Positions 17,242-25,388 of a DNA stretch of 64,000 bases are shown in pieces; position 1 is the first letter of the stretch; the number at the start of each line of letters is the position of its first letter. Source of the stretch: Flavobacterium hankyongi (GTDB lineage: Bacteria; Bacteroidota; Bacteroidia; Flavobacteriales; Flavobacteriaceae); contig NZ_CP085725.1 of the NCBI RefSeq assembly GCF_036840915.1, positions 372,001 to 436,000 on the forward strand, read 5' to 3'. The notes under the pieces are model-generated. The model did no database searches and had not been told where the DNA came from. It saw only the letters and a list, made by a program, of their open reading frames with translations. The position numbers and the translations under genes were made by a program.

Positions 17242-18600
17242 TTATTTAGTAAAAACTGATGGTACTTGTGGTAATCCGCACCATTCAGCAATTTTGTTAT
17301 ATTTACCAGCTAAATTCATTAGAATATCAATACCACCCTCAACAGTTTTAAGAGTTTTTGACATTGCAGATGACCCTTTTTCTACAGAATCAAATAACTT
17401 TTTTAATTTTTTCATGCCTGATGAATTTTTGACTGTTTCCGCATTCTGTTCTTTCTCAATTGAAACAAGAGAATCTTCTATGTCTTGTATCTCAATATAT
17501 TCACTACTAATGCTTGGTAATAATTCTTTTAATTCATTCAAAGATGAAAGTGCATTAGTAATATTTTGATTTACATTGTTTTGATTTAAATTTATTGTAG
17601 GGCTTAGTTCAATATTAATTGTTTGTTTAGCAGACAAACTTTCAGCAATCATTGAAAATAAGTTTTCAATTTGCCCCTTTTGAACTTGAATAATATCTTG
17701 TTGTGTTTCCATTCGATATTTAGCTATTCTAAGCTCACTATTTAATTCAAGTATTAGTTTTTGATTAGATGTAATTTCTGATGGTTGTCTTTGTCCAGAA
17801 ATTACAAGTTGGTATTCCTCAAGTGCTTTTTCTATAATTTCTTTTTCACCACTACTATTTTCTATAATTAATCGGACTGTATTTCCATTTTGTTCAATTT
17901 TAACTTTAGCCTCTTCATCTGGGTATTGTTCTCTTAGATATGTTCCAAAATAATTTAGGATATTTAATCCAGCTTGATAGTACTCACTTGGGAACTCTAT
18001 ACTTCTGTCAATAATTATATTTTCTTCATCATATAATACTTCAGCCTCCAACTCAAATATTTCAATATCAAATATATTTTCTTGTTTGGTGTCTGTGTAA
18101 CCTAATATCAAAAAAGGATGGGTATGCGTTAGTGGAGTTAATGGATGGATTTGTCGGTAACACATTTCTAGAGTTAATCTTGTCAATGACCTATCATCTA
18201 ATCTTTTAGAATATTCATCAGTTGGAACTAATAAAACAGGAATCTCTGCTAAATGATATTTTGCGGCTAATGCAGTTTGTTGGAATAACCAACGATTCAA
18301 AAAATCAATATGACCAAAGGTTAGATAAGCTGCAACATTATTTTTTATAGGACCAAGATTTCCAAAAAATAACCTTTGTCCATGATCACTATAAAATGCA
18401 TTATCACTTTTCGACCAACCCATTTTTAATAATTCTTTATCCCAAATTTCCCTTGCAGATACGAATGAACTTCTACTTCTATTAGCATATGCATTTATGA
18501 ACCTTGGTAAAGTATTTTCAATATCAATTAATTCTTCTTTATGGTCTTCAATCATTCGGTTCCATGAATTTCGAAAACTAATTACTTTTGTTATTTTCAT
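17242..18600 (-). CDS. Large hypothetical protein with a coiled coil
   Basis: I do not recognise this 452-aa protein. Residues 1-170 form a globular alpha/beta domain with LFFGNLGPIKNNVAAYLTFG, which has some likeness to BglII-type restriction-like folds, but no clear catalytic acid set is seen. A predicted coiled coil lies at about 260-330 (repeated IVQKGQIENL). The last 100 residues are polar and helical. No signal peptide. Lineage-restricted accessory gene is the best description. Confidence 0.5.
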   Translation of the reverse strand: MKITKVISFRNSWNRMIEDHKEELIDIENTLPRFINAYANRSRSSFVSAREIWDKELLKMGWSKSDNAFYSDHGQRLFFGNLGPIKNNVAAYLTFGHIDFLNRWLFQQTALAAKYHLAEIPVLLVPTDEYSKRLDDRSLTRLTLEMCYRQIHPLTPLTHTHPFLILGYTDTKQENIFDIEIFELEAEVLYDEENIIIDRSIEFPSEYYQAGLNILNYFGTYLREQYPDEEAKVKIEQNGNTVRLIIENSSGEKEIIEKALEEYQLVISGQRQPSEITSNQKLILELNSELRIAKYRMETQQDIIQVQKGQIENLFSMIAESLSAKQTINIELSPTINLNQNNVNQNITNALSSLNELKELLPSISSEYIEIQDIEDSLVSIEKEQNAETVKNSSGMKKLKKLFDSVEKGSSAMSKTLKTVEGGIDILMNLAGKYNKIAEWCGLPQVPSVFTK

Positions 18601-18792
18601 ATAAGTATATTTAAAATTGATATTGGCTCACAAATGTTCACAATTCAATTTTGAACATTAAATATTATTTATTTATGATACTAAGATAAAAAAGTATTTG
18701 TAAGAAAATTATGGTTTCCCGTAAAGAAGAGAAATATTTTTAGTTTAGGAGTTCAAATTTTTAAAAAATAGTAAAAGTGGGTTAGCCATTTG

Positions 18793-18885
18793 TTGTGAGA
18801 AAAAAAATATTTTAAAAAATTTTCTCACAAGGCTGTGAGAATTTTTATTGTGAGAAAAAAAAATCTCACAAACTTTTTCTCACAG
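18793..18885. repeat. Cluster of TGTGAGA/TCTCACA heptamers in nested hairpins
   Basis: Six heptamers lie within 92 bp: forward at 18794, 18834 and 18849, inverted at 18823, 18864 and 18878. The first pair forms one stem. The other four form a stem within a stem. A, T-rich loops separate them. The arrangement could fold as RNA or serve as clustered binding sites. Confidence 0.75.
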
Positions 18886-18907
18886 GACTTCTGTGTAGTA
18901 CTTTATA

Positions 18908-18940
18908 TAAAAACTCCCAACAGTGGAGACGATTGGGAGG
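18908..18940 (-). terminator. Rho-independent terminator of the 75-aa gene
   Basis: The stem CTCCCAA/TTGGGAG (18914-18920 and 18933-18939) is followed on the minus strand by a T run. It lies just downstream of the stop codon at 18953. Confidence 0.8.
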
Positions 18941-18952
18941 CTATAATTATTA

Positions 18953-19180
18953 CTATTCTTTTTTAAGAAATAGTTTATGTGAGCGCACTACTGGCGTTAC
19001 CAGCTTCGGTTCGGGTTTGGTATTGGTAAAATGACCGTTTTCGTCTACATAGACAATCATGCTTTCAAAGCCTTTGCCTTTGTTGTTATTGATTTTGCGG
19101 TCTGCTTTTTTTGTGTCTTTTTCTTTTTGCTTTAGGGCTTTGTTTTTGATGCTTTGTTTTTTTGAAAACGAATCTGCCAT
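18953..19180 (-). CDS. Small basic protein resembling the N-terminal part of flavobacterial cold-shock proteins
   Basis: The 75-aa lysine-rich protein starts MADSFSKKQSIKNK and has NNNKGKGFESMIVYVDENG. This matches, from memory, the N-terminal extension of flavobacterial proteins that end in a cold-shock domain, but here the cold-shock domain is absent. It lies 17 bp downstream of a DEAD-box helicase gene and probably works with it on RNA. An old truncation or a distinct short form are both possible. Confidence 0.6.
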   Translation of the reverse strand: MADSFSKKQSIKNKALKQKEKDTKKADRKINNNKGKGFESMIVYVDENGHFTNTKPEPKLVTPVVRSHKLFLKKE

Positions 19181-19197
19181 AGATTTAAAATTGTTTT

Positions 19198-20313
19198 TTA
19201 GTGAATTAATTCATTGATAGGACTTCCATTTTGTTTGACAATCTGCTTCCATAGTGCTTGTTCGCTTTGGGTACAAAAACTAATTGCCTGACCAGACTGT
19301 CCGGCGCGTCCTGTGCGACCAATGCGGTGTACATACGTTTCTACTTCGCCAGGTAAATCAAAATTGATGACCAAGGGTAGTTCTTTGATGTCGATACCGC
19401 GTGCTGCAATATCTGTAGCCACCATTACTTGAATGGATTGCGATTTAAAATCGGCTAACGCTTTTTGTCGTGCCGATTGAGACTTGTTGCCATGAATTGC
19501 TGCCGCTGTTACGCCTTTATCACCTAATTTTTGAACCAATTTATTGGCTCCGTGTTTGGTACGGGTAAACAACAAACATTGATTGCTGCCTTGATTGCGA
19601 AGTACGTTTAGTAGTAAAGATACTTTGTTTACTGTTTCTACTGCATATACCGCCTGATTGATTGTAGCTTTTATTGAAGATACTGGGTTAGCATCTACTT
19701 GAATAGGTTGATTTAAAAACACAGGAAGCAGTTTTTTTATCGAATCGGGTAAGGTAGCTGTAAAAAACAAGGTTTGTCTTTTTTGAGGGATAAATTTCAG
19801 CAAGGCTTTCATATCATGGATGAATCCCATATCCAGCATACGGTCTGCTTCATCCAATACAAGATGTTGAATGTCATTAAGGCTAATTTTTTGCTGACGC
19901 ACTAAGTCGAGTAAACGACCAGGTGTTGCCACCAAGATTTCAGGTTTTTGACGAAGGTCACGAAGTTGATTCACTTCGGAAACGCCACCAAAAATAACTT
20001 GAGATCGGTGAGGAGTATATTTACCAAGGGTTTTAAAAGTTTGTTCTACCTGTATGGCTAATTCCCTCGTAGGGGTTAGCACCAGAACTCTAATTGTTCC
20101 GTTGGTTTTAGGATTATTCTGAGAAAGCTGTTGCAAAATAGGAAGTACAAACGCAGCTGTTTTACCCGTGCCGGTTTGAGCACAACCGATTAAGTCATGG
20201 CCTTTCAAAACAATTGGAATTGCTTTTTCTTGTATGGGAGAAGGGGTTGTAAATCCCGATTCCTCTATCGCTTGGTAGATGGTTGGAAGTAATAAAAGAT
20301 TTTGAAAATGCAT
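19198..20313 (-). CDS. DEAD-box RNA helicase, RhlE-like
   Basis: The protein has all SF2 motifs in order: Q motif (GFTTPSPIQ), AQTGTGKT, PTRELAIQ, DEADRMLDMGF, FTATL, ATDIAARGID and HRIGRTGR. The first ATG at 20319 encodes M-L-M; the second at 20313 (MHFQNLL) fits the family start better. It is short (about 371 aa) and lacks a C-terminal basic tail, which the downstream 75-aa basic protein might replace. RNA remodelling, possibly in cold. Confidence 0.9.
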   Translation of the reverse strand: MHFQNLLLLPTIYQAIEESGFTTPSPIQEKAIPIVLKGHDLIGCAQTGTGKTAAFVLPILQQLSQNNPKTNGTIRVLVLTPTRELAIQVEQTFKTLGKYTPHRSQVIFGGVSEVNQLRDLRQKPEILVATPGRLLDLVRQQKISLNDIQHLVLDEADRMLDMGFIHDMKALLKFIPQKRQTLFFTATLPDSIKKLLPVFLNQPIQVDANPVSSIKATINQAVYAVETVNKVSLLLNVLRNQGSNQCLLFTRTKHGANKLVQKLGDKGVTAAAIHGNKSQSARQKALADFKSQSIQVMVATDIAARGIDIKELPLVINFDLPGEVETYVHRIGRTGRAGQSGQAISFCTQSEQALWKQIVKQNGSPINELIH

Positions 20314-20494
20314 AAGCATACGAATTTAAGGATTAGGGATACCTATCCATGGTGTATTCGTTTTAGATGTAAAAGTGAAGTCGTATTGAAAGATAAAATA
20401 AGGCGTAATGGAACACAAAGTTCTACTTTCGCCTTATTTAAAAGCTAATAATAGGCACTCTTATACGAGTGAAAGCAAATACAAACAGGATTTT

Positions 20495-20785
20495 TTAGTA
20501 TCGTTTGTAGTTGTTGAATGAATTGTTTGAGTATGAGCGCTCTTCACGAGGGCGTGCTTCAGCTACAGAAATAGAAAATCCATTTAACTCAGTATTGTTA
20601 AGGTTGTTGATAGCATGTTGACCATCTTCTTTTTGTGTCATTTCCACAAAGGCAAAACCACGTGGGCGACCAGTTTCACGGTCCATTATAATTTTGGTTG
20701 AATTTACTTGACCAAAAGCGCTAAACGCTTGGTTTAATTCAGATTCTGAAGTATTAAAACTCAGATTGGAAACATAAATGTTCAT
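20495..20785 (-). CDS. RNA-binding protein with one RRM domain
   Basis: The 96-aa protein is one RNA recognition motif: RNP2 IYVSNL at the N-terminus, RNP1 RGFAFVEM near residue 43, and an asparagine/serine-rich tail (SNNSFNNYKRY). Such small RRM proteins are cold-inducible in several lineages. It is upstream of the DEAD-box gene on the same strand with a 175-bp spacer, so they may be co-regulated rather than one operon. Confidence 0.92.
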   Translation of the reverse strand: MNIYVSNLSFNTSESELNQAFSAFGQVNSTKIIMDRETGRPRGFAFVEMTQKEDGQHAINNLNNTELNGFSISVAEARPREERSYSNNSFNNYKRY

Positions 20786-21094
20786 AATAATAAAATTGTT
20801 TTAAATTAAAAAAGGCAGTACTGAAACGCCAAAACTGAAGAGAAAAAAGAAGTAGTTAAAACAAGTTTTAAAATTCAGGACGAGCATTGGCAGAGAACCA
20901 ATCTGGACAAAGATAGGTTTAATAAATGGATATATTCTATGAAAACGTATTTATTTTCAATGTGTTAGGCTTTTCAACGTATAAAGTGCATTAAAATAAC
21001 TTTTTTCGTAAGCAGTATTATAGATCATGGTTACACAAAGTTAGGAGACTTTGCGGAGGAGGTATATTTAGAATACAGAACAAATTAGCTGCTG
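20786..21094. other. Intergenic region: RRM gene leader plus cassette-type repeat
   Basis: No gene is seen here. The left part is the promoter and leader of the RRM gene, perhaps a long cold-shock-type leader. The right part (21028-21107) has the repeat TTAGGAGACTTTGCGG and ends in GTTAGCGGTT at the stop of the GNAT gene. The same two patterns recur in the separators further right. Confidence 0.6.
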
Positions 21095-21643
21095 TTAGCG
21101 GTTAATGTTTTTATTTTCCCACGTTGTTTTTTTTAATTCAAACCAATCTGTTGGGTCGCCTTCATAATCAAAAGTTTCTTTATAGTCAAATCCCAACTTA
21201 GTCAATACTTTTTTTGAATTCTCGTTTTTAGGATCAGTTATTGCATAAATTGTGTCAGTATTCAAATTTTTAAATCCATAGTCCAAAATTGCATTTGAAG
21301 ATTCAGTCGCAAAACCTTTTCCCCAATGTTTTTTCTTAAACCTATAACCTAGTTCGTAAAAATTATTGTGATTATTTAAAGGCTGGTTAAAATATTTTAA
21401 TCCAGACCAACCAACACATTCATTTGTCAATTTATCAACTACAGCCCAACGAGCAATTCCATTTTCTATATACTGTACTTTGAGCATTTCAATGACTTTT
21501 GTTATTTCGTCAATTGATTTCACAGGATTATTTTCAATAAACAAATGAACTTCTGGGTCAGAGTCCATTTCAAACAAGTCTTTTTCGTCTGTATATTCTA
21601 ATTCTCTTAAAAGTAGTCGTTCTGTTTCGATTAATATTTTCAT
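21095..21643 (-). CDS. GNAT acetyltransferase, RimJ/RimL type
   Basis: This 182-aa GNAT of the RimJ/RimL group shows TERLLLREL at the start, the acetyl-CoA loop YRFKKKHWGKGFATES near residue 103, and NENSKKVLTKLGF. It acetylates an unknown amine substrate. The gene ends exactly at a GTTAGCGGTT-type repeat and begins the same-strand array of small accessory genes. Confidence 0.82.
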   Translation of the reverse strand: MKILIETERLLLRELEYTDEKDLFEMDSDPEVHLFIENNPVKSIDEITKVIEMLKVQYIENGIARWAVVDKLTNECVGWSGLKYFNQPLNNHNNFYELGYRFKKKHWGKGFATESSNAILDYGFKNLNTDTIYAITDPKNENSKKVLTKLGFDYKETFDYEGDPTDWFELKKTTWENKNINR

Positions 21644-21662
21644 ATATTAGTTATTTGTCTGT

Positions 21663-22622
21663 TTATTTTTGTGATTTACTTAATTTTTCAATTTCGGGTA
21701 AATCTTTTTTATATTGTTCAACATTCCATGTTATGTTCCAGTAAGCAACATATTCTGCTATAGCTCCCAATCCAACTTCACTTCGTCTTTTATCAACATT
21801 GTCTGGATCTTCTAAAGGTAAAACATATTGTTCTTTGGTTGTTGGATTTGTTCCAATTTGACTTCCGTAAATTTGTTTTCGTCCTTCCCGTATTGCAACT
21901 CTATCTTCTAATAATGCTAAAGAACTTGAATTTGCATTTCCTTTTTTAACTGCTTCACGCATCATTGGTAAGTATTTTTTTTGAACCTGTAAATCAGAAT
22001 GTTGTATTACAAGAAATAATGTTTGATTTGCTTGTTGTCCAACTTTATCTTTTCCAACCCAACCTTTTTCATCTAGTATTTTTACAATTTTAATTAAATT
22101 CAAACTATCTTTTAAAAGCATAATTTTGCCTAAACTGTCCATCTCTTTACCTTGATAACCATATTTTTTCTGTGCTGACACATATTGATTTCTTATATCT
22201 TGATCTTCTTTGAAAATGTCTAACAATTCTTTTTGTAAAGGTTTGTCATAGTTTGCTTCAATGATTTCTGTTTTCTTTTTTAATTCGGATATGATATTTT
22301 TGAATTTTTTTTCATTTCGAATATTATCTAAATCGGTATCAGTGTTTATATGATGCAAATTGTCAAATCCATTATTTATTGCTATTTCTAGCCATTTTGT
22401 TGATTTCTTCTTATCATTTGCTAAAGATGCAGCGCAAGCTGCATTGTAAAAGTTCTTTTTTGATTCAGGTTTTTCTTTTATTGCTTTATCAAAAAAGTTT
22501 GTAGCTAACTTGTAATTTTTAGCATTGTAAGATGAATCAGCTTTTTTTATTAAGTCTTCGTAATTTTGACCGTAACAAGTAAAAATTGTAGTAAATAATG
22601 CTAAAAAAGTTATTTTTCTCAT
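21663..22622 (-). CDS. TPR and DUF6624 exported protein
   Basis: The start at 22622 (MRKITFLAL) gives a signal peptide ending in CYGQ; an upstream in-frame ATG at 22709 would bury it. Residues 22-110 contain TPR-like helices (YNAKNYKLATNFFDKAI, NAACAASLAND). The C-terminal 180 residues match the DUF6624 family (GWVGKDKVGQQANQTLFLVIQH). The function is unknown. It is 20 bp upstream of the GNAT gene on the same strand. Confidence 0.7.
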   Translation of the reverse strand: MRKITFLALFTTIFTCYGQNYEDLIKKADSSYNAKNYKLATNFFDKAIKEKPESKKNFYNAACAASLANDKKKSTKWLEIAINNGFDNLHHINTDTDLDNIRNEKKFKNIISELKKKTEIIEANYDKPLQKELLDIFKEDQDIRNQYVSAQKKYGYQGKEMDSLGKIMLLKDSLNLIKIVKILDEKGWVGKDKVGQQANQTLFLVIQHSDLQVQKKYLPMMREAVKKGNANSSSLALLEDRVAIREGRKQIYGSQIGTNPTTKEQYVLPLEDPDNVDKRRSEVGLGAIAEYVAYWNITWNVEQYKKDLPEIEKLSKSQK

Positions 22623-22668
22623 ATTTTCTTTATTAGTACGATTTTTTGGTGACATAGCAAAAATGTCC

Positions 22669-22897
22669 TGCAACATCAGGGCTTGGGAGTCACTTATGAT
22701 TATAATCACGTAAAGTTAGGAAATTTTGTGTAGCGGGTTTAATTATTGTTTTATGTTCACGAGCGTGACGCTCGCACTAGCGGGGGGATTTTTAGTACAA
22801 AAATTCAATCGAAGAACAAATGTTGAATCTTGCAAAAATGTCCAACCGAAGCCGTTCAGCCCCGCTTTTGGCAATACCATGTTAGTGGTTCATTGCT
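22669..22897 (-). repeat. attC-like separator
   Basis: Read on the gene strand, it starts CACTAACATGG at the 3' end of the DUF998-like gene and ends near GATGTTGCA before the DUF6624 gene. Internal inverted arms include GCGGGGCT and AGCCCTG/CCCGC segments. The centre contains a 26-bp hairpin unit (22750-22775) found again at 28930-28955. The left half has TTAGGAAATTTTGTG, related to that at 21040. Confidence 0.5.
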
Positions 22898-23516
22898 TTT
22901 TTTGTTCTCCCGATTTAATATTTGCAAAGTCTTCATATTTTGTAAAATATTCCAGTCCTAAAACTAATAGTATTGAGCATATTGAATATACTTTCTGCAT
23001 AATAAAGGCTAATTCCAAATAACTAAAGCCATAAAGGAAAAAGAAACAGTAATAAGTTAATAAGCATATTATACAGCAAAATTTAAGTAAATGTAGTTTT
23101 GACTTAAGGATAAATAAAGTAATAATAAATAGTCCAAACAATGTTAAAACAATTGAAATTGTTCCTAGGTCGTGGAAAGGTGTTGCAATTAAGAAAATAA
23201 AAAAAATGTTGGCATATCCTATATATTTTAAAATATTTACCCATGCTTTTAAAGAAATTTTTTTTGACATATTTATAAAAAAAGCACCATAACCAACCGA
23301 TTGGAATGCCATTCCGAGAATTGCCCAAATCCTGCCAGGGTTTTCTGAACCATTTATCGCTTTCTCTGCAAACAAATTGCTAATAAAATTTTTTGACCAA
23401 CCAAAACCCTCTGAATTCTTGTCAAGTAATGATCCACCTGGATAGGCTAACGCTGCAATTACGATTAATATTACTGAAATAGTCATGCATACAAAAACCA
23501 AATACTTCTTAATCAT
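22890..23516 (-). CDS. DUF998-like membrane protein
   Basis: The 208-aa protein has about six hydrophobic helices. The first is followed by YPGGSLLDKNSEGFGWSKNF, a DUF998-type loop between helices 1 and 2. The function is unknown. It is same-strand with the neighbouring accessory genes and bounded by attC-like repeats at its 3' side. Confidence 0.6.
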   Translation of the reverse strand: MIKKYLVFVCMTISVILIVIAALAYPGGSLLDKNSEGFGWSKNFISNLFAEKAINGSENPGRIWAILGMAFQSVGYGAFFINMSKKISLKAWVNILKYIGYANIFFIFLIATPFHDLGTISIVLTLFGLFIITLFILKSKLHLLKFCCIICLLTYYCFFFLYGFSYLELAFIMQKVYSICSILLVLGLEYFTKYEDFANIKSGEQKKQ

Positions 23517-23570
23517 CTGTTTAATATTCTAGTCAAGTTCGTTATAAATTTGTGGCATAGTCGCGCTACA

Positions 23571-23692
23571 ATGACCGTTAACTCTTAAATATACGCAATA
23601 GAATATTTTGCAATATATCGAGTTCCTTTTATTTACAGCTAATATAAGAAAAACCACACAGAAAATACATTGTACTTTTTGTGTGGTTTAAT
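23571..23692. repeat. 122-bp direct repeat, copy 1 (mnmE-downstream sequence with terminator)
   Basis: It matches 29847-29968 with three mismatches and no gaps by eye. It includes a terminator hairpin, AACCACACA...TGTGTGGTT, with flanking A/T runs. Both copies stop about 25 bp before an mnmE attachment core. It is best read as the sequence that natively follows mnmE, present twice. Confidence 0.9.
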
Positions 23693-23717
23693 ATAAAAGG
23701 TTATTCGATTTTATGTT

Positions 23718-23738
23718 GTTACTTCCCGATACAAAAAT
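23718..23738. other. Attachment core copy 1 (att1)
   Basis: The 21-bp stretch is identical to 54531-54551, the last codons of mnmE. The 16-bp core TTACTTCCCGATACAA is also at 29993-30008. It is the left end of the mnmE fragment and is probably an old integration junction. Confidence 0.85.
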
Positions 23739-23949
23739 ATTCCCTAACAATTCGTCATTTGTGACTTCACCAGTAATCTCACAAAATAATATAGCGCCTG
23801 ACGAATATCTATCGTCATAAGGTCATACGATAGATTTTGTTGGATACTCCATTGCATTTTCTGAATTTCTTCTAGGGCTTTTAGTAACGAATCGTAATGT
23901 TTGGTATTGGTGATAATGGTTTCGTTGTTTCGTAAAGCACCTGTGTTTA
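23719..23949 (-). pseudogene. Remnant of mnmE 3' end
   Basis: This 231-bp stretch aligns with the last 242 bp of mnmE (54532-54773), about four-fifths identical by eye and nearly identical in its right 50 bp. It lacks a start and the rest of the gene. A 10-bp deletion beside the core shifts the frame, so the conserved C-I-G-K end is no longer read. The divergence suggests it came from another strain or species rather than from a recent local duplication. Confidence 0.88.
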
Positions 23950-23960
23950 TCGTAAGTTAA

Positions 23961-24896
23961 TTACTGTTTATGATTGGTAAAATTCAATAACTGATATTGT
24001 TTAGGAGTTATTCCTTCGTATTTTTTAAATATTCTTATAAAATAGTTACAGTCTTCAAAACCTGAGGCATAGGATACTTCGTTAATTTGAATATTTGGAT
24101 TACTCAATAATTTCTTAGAATATTTAATTTTTTCGTTCAAAATATATTCAATAGGACTAATTCCTAATTCTCTTTTAAAATATCGATAAAAAGAAGTAGG
24201 ACTCATACAAGAATACTTACTTAATTCTTTTAAGTTTATTGATCCGTGTATATTTTGTCTAATATATTCGATACTTGAAGAAATTGGGCTTTTTGAGTCA
24301 GGTAATTTTTCATTATTAAAAAGTATTGTTGTTTGTGTTTGAATAATTCTAATAATAAGTTCTTGTAAAGTTAAATCGGCAATAGCATCTTTAGTGATGC
24401 TTGTTCCCATACATTCTTTAATCAACTTGTTGATAACATTAGCTAATTCAAGATTGTTGTAGAAAAAATAATTTTCTTTATCTAGTTTCCATAAATTGTT
24501 TTTACCTTCTTTTGGATATTTTTCATTTAAAAAGTCTAGTGTTTCTTTTATTAAATGGTTGTCGATTGCTAAAGCTATACATTGAGTTGGATTACTTTTT
24601 GATGCTTCAGGGAAATCGATTTTCATTTCAACGTTTGAAGGAACAATAACAGTATCGCCAGGTACATAATCAAAGCTAGGATCGTCAAACAAATGCATGA
24701 TTTTTTTTCCTCTAAGCATACTTGTTACAACAAGGTCATTAAATTTTAAAGGAACTAATTCAGACTCTTGATATGTTTCGAATAAATTTAATTCACAACT
24801 GTTTAATGTGAAAACGGTACGATTTTCAACCAAAGTTTTTAAAGACTTTTCTGGTGTTAAATCAGGAGTATAAAGTAATGTTTTAGATTGATACAT
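23961..24896 (-). CDS. AraC family transcriptional regulator
   Basis: The 311-aa protein has an N-terminal sensing domain (AraC_N-like, residues 1-190) and a C-terminal pair of HTH motifs: INLKELSKYSCMSPTSFYRY and INEVSYASGFEDCNYFIRIF, then GITPKQY. It follows DUF779 and aldehyde dehydrogenase genes on the same strand, with a 113-bp spacer. It probably regulates them in response to an aldehyde or alcohol. Its 3' end lies 11 bp from the mnmE remnant. Confidence 0.88.
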   Translation of the reverse strand: MYQSKTLLYTPDLTPEKSLKTLVENRTVFTLNSCELNLFETYQESELVPLKFNDLVVTSMLRGKKIMHLFDDPSFDYVPGDTVIVPSNVEMKIDFPEASKSNPTQCIALAIDNHLIKETLDFLNEKYPKEGKNNLWKLDKENYFFYNNLELANVINKLIKECMGTSITKDAIADLTLQELIIRIIQTQTTILFNNEKLPDSKSPISSSIEYIRQNIHGSINLKELSKYSCMSPTSFYRYFKRELGISPIEYILNEKIKYSKKLLSNPNIQINEVSYASGFEDCNYFIRIFKKYEGITPKQYQLLNFTNHKQ

Positions 24897-25009
24897 TGAT
24901 TGTAAGGGCTTTATCTTCTAATAAAAGTAAAAAGAAAAATCAAATTTTGGTTATTAATTTTGATTACAAAAGATTTTTTAACTAAATTTTAAAATAATCA
25001 AACACTTGT

Positions 25010-25381
25010 TTAATGATTATAAGTTACAGGTTTTAATTCTAATAGTTCTTCATTTGTAAAGAGTCTATACCTTATAATAAAAGTTTTCCCGTATGGAGTT
25101 TCTAAAGAAAAGCCACCAGCCCCAATGCCGTCCATAACATCAAGAATGAAATGAGCATTTTTCCAATACTCAAATAAATCTTTATCTACCCAAAAATTAT
25201 AACCTTTGATTTGTCCGATACAAACATCATTGTATCTTAGGTAAAATCCATCTTTTTCAAAACATTGAGGTTGAGTTCCTTCACAACAACCACCTGCTTG
25301 ATAAAACATTAAAGGGCCATGATTTTTTTCCAATATTTCAATAATTTGGAGGGCATTAGGGGTAGCTTCAATACGTTCCAT
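25010..25381 (-). CDS. DUF779 family protein
   Basis: The 123-aa protein has QAGGCCEGTQPQCF near residue 30 and DVMDGIGAGGFSLETPYGKTF near residue 82, both DUF779 signatures. The family is nearly always next to aldehyde dehydrogenases of the ExaC/AldB type, as here (7 bp downstream of it). The cysteines could bind a metal or take part in redox. No direct function is known to me. Confidence 0.88.
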   Translation of the reverse strand: MERIEATPNALQIIEILEKNHGPLMFYQAGGCCEGTQPQCFEKDGFYLRYNDVCIGQIKGYNFWVDKDLFEYWKNAHFILDVMDGIGAGGFSLETPYGKTFIIRYRLFTNEELLELKPVTYNH

Positions 25382-25388
25382 ACATCTA

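Larger units (their letters stand above)
18601..18952. other. Intergenic region with nested repeats
   Basis: No gene is seen in this 352-bp gap. It holds the upstream region of the 452-aa gene (18601 onwards), the TGTGAGA repeat cluster at 18794-18884, and the terminator of the 75-aa gene at 18908-18940. Confidence 0.7.
23517..23960. other. Junction region between accessory blocks
   Basis: No intact gene is seen. From left to right the stretch holds a half attC-like motif (23550-23582), the first 122-bp repeat with a terminator hairpin, the attachment core, and an mnmE 3' fragment. Each is listed separately. Confidence 0.8.

Noticed and set aside
22726..23022. Plus-strand ORF of 98 aa across a separator
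   Set aside because: It runs through an attC-like repeat and the opposite strand of the DUF998-like gene, and has no recognisable protein features.
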